From: an uncultured Muribaculaceae bacterium
GTDB lineage: Bacteria > Bacteroidota > Bacteroidia > Bacteroidales > Muribaculaceae
Assembly (NCBI GenBank): GCA_947173755.1
Contig: CAMWGM010000090.1
Span: 1-6,484 of the forward strand
Direction: 5' to 3'
Length of the DNA: 6,484 nucleotides
Below are positions 1 to 4,970 of the stretch, piece after piece (within the stretch, counting starts at the first letter, position 1; every line of letters starts with the position of its first letter). The translations under genes were made by a program, and so were the position numbers. The notes beneath the pieces are model-generated. The model searched no databases and was not told the DNA's origin. It worked only from the letters and a program-made list of their open reading frames with translations.

Positions 1-815
1 TTTGTCGAGATGCCTGACGATGCGCGGTCGACGCTCTCGAGAGCGAGCAGGAACACCTGTTCGGTATTGATGTCGGGACACATCATGCGCGAAGTCATGA
101 GATTTTTGAACTCGATTGCGTCACCCTTGTCAAGGTTGACAGTGATCTCACCGTTGAGAATGTTGCAACCGGCATTACCGTGGATCTTGCATTCGTCAAT
201 GTCGATTACAATGACGATATTGGCTGACGCAGGCACGGGCTGACCTTCGATGGATGTCACCTGCCATGCTCCGTTGAGGAACGAAAGGTTGCGCTTGCGG
301 AGTTTGAGAAGAGTTGTGCCCGAGGCATCGGTCAGACGGACGTTCTGCTCGTCATCGACTGCGAAGCCTGTGGCAGTGTTGAGGGCGACATTGATTTCGG
401 TTTCATATGGTGCGTCCTGACAGAGCATCAGCGACGAGATAAATTCTCCGGCGCGTGTGAGGCGAGTTCCGTCAACCATCCATGTGCCGTTGATGTAGTT
501 ACAGCCGTTGTAGCCGATCACTGAGATCTCGCCGGGATGTGCAGCCTCTGACTGAAGCGCGAGTTTGGGGTGGTTTTCACCGTTGACCACGATTTCCTTT
601 CCGTTGACCTCGGTGATGCTCCATTCACCTGCGAGAGGAGACTCTGCGACTGTGACGCTCACTGACTCCTCGGCCGGTTTCGGGGTTTCGGTCTTGGCTG
701 CGGTAGCGGAAGATTTCGGTTTGATTAATGATCCCGCTTTCTTTATGGTCGAGCATGATGCGAGCATCATCAGGCCGACTGAAAGAACGGATATTGAAAA
801 TATTGAACCTTTCAT
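1..815 (-). CDS. Tandem META-domain lipoprotein, 3' end cut off by window edge
   Basis: An open frame starts at ATG (815-813) and runs off the left edge without a stop, giving 271 visible residues. The N-terminus is a lipoprotein signal: a hydrophobic stretch and a lipobox Leu-Ala-Ser-Cys with Cys21 as the expected lipidated residue, so the protein should sit on a membrane facing the periplasm or cell surface. A Lys/Ala/Pro/Glu-rich linker covers about residues 24-58. Two META (HslJ-like, DUF306) repeats follow. The first is at about 60-173, with LAGEWSITEVNGKEI, GCN at 104-106 and MLC at 130-132. The second is from about 179 on, with LNGAWQVTSIEGQPV, GCN at 216-218 and MMCP at 244-247, and is nearly complete at the edge. 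META proteins are envelope or stress-associated in other bacteria (HslJ affects novobiocin resistance in E. coli), but the biochemical role is not established. The start lies 31 bases after the upstream gene's stop, so co-transcription is likely. The family call is firm; function is unknown. Confidence 0.85.
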   Translation of the reverse strand, partial: MKGSIFSISVLSVGLMMLASCSTIKKAGSLIKPKSSATAAKTETPKPAEESVSVTVAESPLAGEWSITEVNGKEIVVNGENHPKLALQSEAAHPGEISVIGYNGCNYINGTWMVDGTRLTRAGEFISSLMLCQDAPYETEINVALNTATGFAVDDEQNVRLTDASGTTLLKLRKRNLSFLNGAWQVTSIEGQPVPASANIVIVIDIDECKIHGNAGCNILNGEITVNLDKGDAIEFKNLMTSRMMCPDINTEQVFLLALESVDRASSGIST

Positions 816-846
816 AATTATGTTGTTGATTTTCGTTCATCGGACC

Positions 847-1806
847 TTAGAGCCCGAAGGATAGGGTTGTGACGTAATTGCCGGCGGTGGTGGCTCCGAG
901 TGTCAGCGTGACATATCCCGACGAGCCGAACCATGTGGCAGACATCGCGCCGTGAGTGGTGGAGTAGTTGACGGGTGCTCCGTAAAGATTGAGCATCTGT
1001 GCGTAGACCGCATTGTAACGGGTCGGATCGTAGAAAGAGGTCGTGTAGTAGAAACTTGACGCGTCGAGACCGGAGTTGCCGTAGTAGAGCGCGGCGTCGG
1101 GCCAGACATAGTTGGCCATCGACACATTGCGCAGCCACACCTGCGAGTTGTCATATCCGCCGATCGTATATCCTTTGTTCATAAGGAAATTGAGGGAGAC
1201 ATTGATGGCAGTTCCGAAACTCAGACCGAAAACGTTGGCAATGCGCGGGGCATGCGGATGATGTTTCCACCCGTGGGGACGGTGTGGCGGCTGCGGACGA
1301 TAGTAATAAGGGCGCGGCGGTTTGTAATGGGGCATGTGGCCGGGATTCGGTCTGAATCCGTGATGACCGTTGTTATGCCCGGGACGGTTTCCTGGCTTCA
1401 TCCCGTGATTACCGTTGTTGCCGGGTCGGCCGGGAGCAGGTTGTGAACCGAGACCTGGACGCGGCCCTTGCGGACGGTGACCGTCTCCCTTATAATTATC
1501 GTGTTTATCTTTCCCCTGATTGCTATGTCCCGGTGTGGGTCGGTTGGGTTGCTGACCATGGTTTTTGTTACCGTGGTTTTTATTCGACTGACCTGAGAAC
1601 GAAGGCTGCTGAGGTCTCGACGATCCGCTGCCACGGTTTGACGCTCCCGGACGTGAGTGGTTACCACCACGCGATGCCGGTGCTTCCTTCGATGCTCCTC
1701 CGTGACGGCCTCCGTTGCGCTTGTTGTTGTCGGCACTGAGGGGGAGCGCACAAAGGCAAATTCCCGAAAGGGCTATGGCGAGCGAGCGAATAATGATGTT
1801 TTTCAT
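847..1806 (-). CDS. Secreted Gly/Asn/His/Pro-rich protein with uncharacterised C-terminal domain
   Basis: This is a 319-residue protein that I cannot assign to a named family. Residues 1-25 form a classical signal peptide with a likely cut after Ala25 (ALPLSA|DNN). The Cys residues at 17 and 19 lack a proper lipobox, so lipidation is unlikely. Residues 26-188 are low complexity, dominated by Gly, Asn, Pro, His, Arg and Lys with few acidic residues. I count 18 His there, including HH pairs at 148-149 and 182-183, plus a Tyr/Pro/Arg patch at 161-170. Residues about 189-319 look like a folded domain rich in aromatic residues: GLSFGTAINVSLNFL, then WPDA at 235-238, a Tyr-rich middle, a YGAPV turn at 275-279, ATWFG at 290-294 and a closing TTLSFG. 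From memory, this domain resembles hypothetical exported proteins in Bacteroidales. The mature part has no Cys. A metal-binding, cell-wall or nucleic-acid-binding role for the basic His-rich segment is only a guess. The stop is TAA. Confidence 0.82.
   Translation of the reverse strand: MKNIIIRSLAIALSGICLCALPLSADNNKRNGGRHGGASKEAPASRGGNHSRPGASNRGSGSSRPQQPSFSGQSNKNHGNKNHGQQPNRPTPGHSNQGKDKHDNYKGDGHRPQGPRPGLGSQPAPGRPGNNGNHGMKPGNRPGHNNGHHGFRPNPGHMPHYKPPRPYYYRPQPPHRPHGWKHHPHAPRIANVFGLSFGTAINVSLNFLMNKGYTIGGYDNSQVWLRNVSMANYVWPDAALYYGNSGLDASSFYYTTSFYDPTRYNAVYAQMLNLYGAPVNYSTTHGAMSATWFGSSGYVTLTLGATTAGNYVTTLSFGL
1555..1584 (-). repeat. Two-copy 15-base tandem repeat encoding Asn-Lys-Asn-His-Gly
   Basis: Within the low-complexity part of the secreted protein, residues 75-79 and 80-84 are identical (NKNHG twice). 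The two 15-base units differ only at third codon positions (AAT/AAC for Asn, CAC/CAT for His). This suggests a small tandem duplication that has since drifted at silent sites, and it fits slippage-driven growth of the Asn/His/Gly-rich segment. Confidence 0.7.
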
Positions 1807-1869
1807 AACCGTTGGAGTTTAAAAATGGAAGTCTTTAACCCTTAGACTGCAAAACGGATGCAAGGTTTA

Positions 1870-2895
1870 TCACTCCTGTTTAAGGAGAGGGTTCCATCCC
1901 TGGGCGCGGAGAGGAATTTCATTGTCGCCGCGTGTGATGAGCGCGCATCCCAGATCGGGAGCGGTGCAGTGGCCGATGAGTTTCACTCCGGGAATTTTCT
2001 CGATCTTCTCGTGGTCGGTGAGAGGGACGGTGAACAGTAGTTCATAGTCCTCGCCACCGTTGAGGGCAGCAGTGACGAGATTGAGGTTCAGTTCCTCGGC
2101 CATGACCGCGGTCTGATAGTCTATCGGAATGCGGTCCTCATAGACGCGGCAGCCGACGTTGCTGTCCTTGCAGATATGGAGCAGCTCGGAGGAAAGGCCG
2201 TCTGACACATCCATCATCGCTGTCGGGACAATACCCTCCTTAGCGAGCGCCTCGATAACGTCGCGGCGAGCCTCGGGCTTGAGTTGTCGCTCCACCAGAT
2301 ATTCCTTGCCTCCGAAATCGGGTTGGAAGTCCTTCTTGCCGGCCGATGCCACTTTCTCGCGTTCGAGCAACTGGAGACCCATGTAGGCTGAACCAAGGTC
2401 GCCCGACACGCAGATCAGGTCGGTGGGTTTGGCGCCCGAGCGGGTCACGATCTTATCGGCTTCGGCCTCGCCGATGCATGTGATCGAGATCACCAGACCC
2501 TGTCGCGACGAGGTGGTGTCGCCACCGACGAGATCGACTCCGTAGATCTTGCAGGCAAGCCGGATGCCGCTGAAGAGTTCTTCGATATGTTCGACTGTGA
2601 AACGCTGCGAGATGCCGAGCGACACAGTGATCTGCTTCGGGTGTCCGTTCATCGCATAGACATCCGAGAAATTCACCACCGCCGCCTTGTAGCCGAGGTG
2701 TTTGAGCGGTACGTAAGTCAGATCGAAATGCACGCCTTCGAGCAGAAGGTCGGTTGTGACGAGTATGTCCGTATCCTTGTTGCGCAGGATGGCGCAATCG
2801 TCGCCCACACCTTTTACGGTCGACGGATTTACGGTCGGAAGATTGGCGGTCAGACGGTCGATGAGACCGAATTCACCGAGTTCTGAAATTTCCAT
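1870..2895 (-). CDS. thiL: Thiamine-monophosphate kinase ThiL
   Basis: ThiL phosphorylates thiamine monophosphate with ATP to give thiamine diphosphate, the active cofactor, in the cytoplasm. The 341-residue product has the family's motifs in order: GVGDD at 29-33, TTDLLLEGVHF at 47-57, DVYAMNG at 78-84, DLVGGDTTSS at 121-130, GDLG at 165-168, DVSDGLSSEL at 229-238, GGEDYELLF at 280-288, and a closing Gly-Trp at 333-334. The clustered Asp residues (32, 33, 49, 78, 126, 229, 232) match the Mg2+/ATP and substrate sites of the AIR synthase/ThiL fold. Length is normal for the family, perhaps slightly long at the N-terminus as in other Bacteroidota. The ATG (2895-2893) is the only sensible start, since GLIDRL begins a few residues later. 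It lies 18 bases after the phosphorylase stop with a C/T-rich spacer and no Shine-Dalgarno, so translation probably follows from a shared transcript. The stop is TGA. No other thiamine genes are visible. Confidence 0.96.
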   Translation of the reverse strand: MEISELGEFGLIDRLTANLPTVNPSTVKGVGDDCAILRNKDTDILVTTDLLLEGVHFDLTYVPLKHLGYKAAVVNFSDVYAMNGHPKQITVSLGISQRFTVEHIEELFSGIRLACKIYGVDLVGGDTTSSRQGLVISITCIGEAEADKIVTRSGAKPTDLICVSGDLGSAYMGLQLLEREKVASAGKKDFQPDFGGKEYLVERQLKPEARRDVIEALAKEGIVPTAMMDVSDGLSSELLHICKDSNVGCRVYEDRIPIDYQTAVMAEELNLNLVTAALNGGEDYELLFTVPLTDHEKIEKIPGVKLIGHCTAPDLGCALITRGDNEIPLRAQGWNPLLKQE

Positions 2896-2913
2896 ATCGG
2901 GAGAGAGGGGGAT

Positions 2914-3726
2914 TTAACAACGGTTGACCAGTTCGGTCATAATCTTAAGACACTTCGGCTGCGCGATGACTGCGGCCTGCTGTACCTCTTCGTGGGTAGG
3001 TACCTGTTTGACATCCTTGCCACCGAGGTCGGTAATCACCGATATGCCGTAGACACGCATGCCGGCATGATTTGCCACGATAACTTCAGGCACGGTCGAC
3101 ATGCCGACGCAGTCGCCGCCGATGATGCGGTAATATTCATATTCGGCGGGAGTTTCGAATGTCGGACCTGTGACACCGACATAGACTCCATGCATCAGAC
3201 GGATGCCGTTTTCGCGGGCTATATCGTCGGCCATCTTCATGAGTTCCGGATCATAGGCATAAGTCATTGCCGGGAAACGTGTGCCGAGTTCGTTATAGTT
3301 CTTGCCGCGCAGCGGGTTTTCAGGGAAAAGGTTGATGTGGTCGGTGATGGTCATCACATCGCCCACCTCGAATTCCTTGTTCATACCTCCGGAAGCATTG
3401 CTGACAAAGAGTGTGTCGACTCCGAGTGCCTTGAATACGCGCACCGGGAAGGTGACCTGCTTCATGTCATAGCCTTCATAGTAATGGAAGCGACCCTGCA
3501 TGGCAATGACGCGGCGCGAACCGAGCGTGCCGAAAATCAGGTTTCCGCTATGTCCTTCCACAGTCGAAACCGGGAAGTTGGGAATTTCGGAGTAGGGGAT
3601 ATATTGCTTGTCGGTCATGGCGTCGACCAACGGGCCGAGACCTGTGCCGAGGATGATGGCGATATTGGGGATGTCGCTGACGCGCTCTTTGATATAAGCG
3701 GCTGTAGAATTGATTTTGTCGAGCAT
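2914..3726 (-). CDS. punA: Purine nucleoside phosphorylase, trimeric (PNP/MTAP) family
   Basis: This enzyme cleaves purine (deoxy)nucleosides with phosphate to free base and (deoxy)ribose-1-phosphate for purine salvage. With the ATG at 3726-3724 it is 270 residues, typical of the trimeric class. Visible motifs are the phosphate loop LGTGLG at 26-31, GHSGN at 58-62, QGRFHYYEG at 77-85, SNASGG at 109-114, GPTFETPAEY at 187-196 and GMSTVPEVIVANH at 208-220. By alignment with human PNP, with a constant offset of 10 across the C-terminal motifs, Phe190, Glu191 and Met209 equal human Phe200, Glu201 and Met219. The residue equal to human Asn243, which favours 6-oxopurines, is Asp233 here (in SVITDLGG). 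An ATG at 3783 would add 19 residues with no resemblance to the family, so I chose the inner start, where MLDKINSTAAYIKERV matches the usual N-terminus. It sits 90 bases after lpxK and 18 before thiL. The family call is firm; base specificity is open. Confidence 0.94.
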   Translation of the reverse strand: MLDKINSTAAYIKERVSDIPNIAIILGTGLGPLVDAMTDKQYIPYSEIPNFPVSTVEGHSGNLIFGTLGSRRVIAMQGRFHYYEGYDMKQVTFPVRVFKALGVDTLFVSNASGGMNKEFEVGDVMTITDHINLFPENPLRGKNYNELGTRFPAMTYAYDPELMKMADDIARENGIRLMHGVYVGVTGPTFETPAEYEYYRIIGGDCVGMSTVPEVIVANHAGMRVYGISVITDLGGKDVKQVPTHEEVQQAAVIAQPKCLKIMTELVNRC

Positions 3727-3816
3727 GGCAAATGGAGAATTGACGGAATGATGTAAATATGGGGAAACGAACCGCTCCGGCATGACACAACGGATTGCTG
3801 CCGGCGTGGCCCGCTG

Positions 3817-4914
3817 TTATTTAAACAATCGCGAGTCGCGAATGGTTTTTTCAAGTATCGTCGTAAACTTCCCGCTGTCTTCTTCGTTGACGAATTCCAC
3901 TTTTATAGGCACGTAGAACACTTTGCTTTTGAGCGCGTGTGGAAAATAAGGGTTGTTCAGGAGACGCACGGCATCTTTCTCGGTAGTGACTATGAATTTA
4001 TCCTCCCCCTCGAGGGCGTTGAAATCGCGCTCGATCGACGCCAGATCGGAAGCGCTGAAGTTGTGATGGTCGGCGAAACGTTTCAGTTTGACTTTCGCCT
4101 TGTTGCGACGCAGATAGCGGGCAAACGGCTTCGGGTTGGCCACGCCGGTGACCATAAGCACATTTACACCCGGGCGCAGGGTGTCGATCGACGGCACTTC
4201 AGGCGCATTGTCGTCAAAGACGGGGATGAAATGGCCGTAACTGTAGCGGGAGAAGAAGAGTTTCTGAAACGGGAACAGATTCAGTTTCTCTTTGAAGATG
4301 CGAAACTGCATCGGCTTGACATCAGGCGGGCATTTCGTGACCACGACTATATCGGCACGGTTGAGCGCGTCAGCCGATTCGCGCAGACGTCCGTAGGGCA
4401 GAAGCGAGTCGGCGAAGACCGGGCGGCTGAATTCGGTCAGCACCACGGCGACCGCCGGCTTGACATAACGGTGCTGGAACGCATCGTCGAGCACGATCAT
4501 GTTGATACCCGGATTGATCTCGAGCATTTTGCGGATACCATCGACACGGTTCTCGCATACGGCCACCGTGACTCTCGGGCCGAATTTCCGGTAGATCTGA
4601 TAACTCTCGTCGCCGATATCCTCAGGGCGGCTCTGGGGAGTAGCCAGCACGAAACCCGATGTGGCCCTCTTGTAGCCGCGCGAAAGCACTCCGAGATTGT
4701 AGGAGCGCATCAGCGACTCGATGATGTATTCGACGTGGGGAGTCTTGCCGGTTCCTCCCATCGAGATATTACCCACCACCACTATCGGCACCTCAAACTC
4801 GGTCTGCTTGAGCATGCCGTGCTCGAACATTTTGTTGCGCATGGCCATCCCCATCCCGTAGACGCGCGAGATGGGGTAGAGCAGAAGGGCTTTCAGAAGT
4901 TTACTGCGGGCCAA
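3817..4914 (-). CDS. lpxK: Tetraacyldisaccharide 4'-kinase LpxK (TTG start)
   Basis: LpxK transfers the gamma-phosphate of ATP to the 4' position of the tetraacyldisaccharide-1-phosphate lipid A precursor, at the cytoplasmic face of the inner membrane. The 365-residue product shows a basic, hydrophobic N-terminal segment (about 1-24) expected to dock on the membrane, a Walker A GGTGKTP at 53-59 after VVVGNIS, SRGYKR at 78-83, GDES at 101-104, DDAFQHR at 143-149, GRLRE at 175-179, TGVANP at 256-261, DHHNFS at 282-287 and TTEKDAVRL at 310-318. In the Aquifex enzyme the catalytic Asp of the GDE motif, the DD pair and the late His are essential, and all have counterparts here. The usual DDGFQH motif reads DDAFQHR. 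The frame has no ATG before the conserved LLLYPISRVYG segment. The first usable codon after the upstream in-frame TAA (4932-4930) is TTG at 4914-4912, hence that start. Met21 would remove conserved sequence. The gene lies 56 bases downstream of sppA. Confidence 0.95.
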   Translation of the reverse strand: MARSKLLKALLLYPISRVYGMGMAMRNKMFEHGMLKQTEFEVPIVVVGNISMGGTGKTPHVEYIIESLMRSYNLGVLSRGYKRATSGFVLATPQSRPEDIGDESYQIYRKFGPRVTVAVCENRVDGIRKMLEINPGINMIVLDDAFQHRYVKPAVAVVLTEFSRPVFADSLLPYGRLRESADALNRADIVVVTKCPPDVKPMQFRIFKEKLNLFPFQKLFFSRYSYGHFIPVFDDNAPEVPSIDTLRPGVNVLMVTGVANPKPFARYLRRNKAKVKLKRFADHHNFSASDLASIERDFNALEGEDKFIVTTEKDAVRLLNNPYFPHALKSKVFYVPIKVEFVNEEDSGKFTTILEKTIRDSRLFK

Positions 4915-4970
4915 TAGTGAAGTGAGATATTAGAATTGATGTTTCGGTTGAAATTGAGAGAGGGGTTGCG

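Noticed and set aside
625..840. Minus-strand frame of 71 codons overlapping the start of the META lipoprotein.
   Set aside because: It is out of frame with the lipoprotein, which has a clear lipobox and two META repeats; this frame has neither signal nor motif.
1443..1739. Plus-strand open frame of 98 codons, somewhat protein-like with several Tyr and Cys residues.
   Set aside because: It is fully antisense to the low-complexity segment of the secreted protein; its residue pattern follows from the repeated Gly/Asn/His/Pro codons opposite.
1822..1853. Possible Bacteroidota promoter (TTTG at -33, a TAnnTTTG-like box about 20 bases on) before the secreted-protein gene.
   Set aside because: The -7 box would read TCCATTTT, a poor match, and transcription would begin almost at the ATG.
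1837..1867. Bulged inverted repeat (AACCTT-GCA ... TGC ... AAGGGTT on the minus strand) after thiL, with five T about ten bases further on.
   Set aside because: The stem is interrupted by a five-base internal bulge and an extra G, and the T run is displaced from the stem, so it is not a convincing intrinsic terminator.
2992..3756. Plus-strand open frame of 254 codons antisense to the phosphorylase.
   Set aside because: It is the mirror frame of a well-supported gene, with no domain or signal of its own.
3727..3783. N-terminal extension of the phosphorylase from an ATG at 3783.
   Set aside because: The 19 extra residues match nothing in the family. The inner ATG at 3726 gives the standard N-terminus and length.
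3777..3804. Inverted repeat CCGGCA/TGCCGG with a 16-base loop just after the lpxK stop.
   Set aside because: A 6-base stem with a long loop and no following run of T on the transcribed strand is too weak for a terminator; it could arise by chance.
3937..4917. Plus-strand open frame of 326 codons antisense to lpxK.
   Set aside because: It mirrors lpxK almost end to end, encodes no recognisable motif, and its composition (rich in His, Asp, Arg, Val) is what the complementary frame of a GC-biased gene gives. LpxK on the other strand has every family motif.
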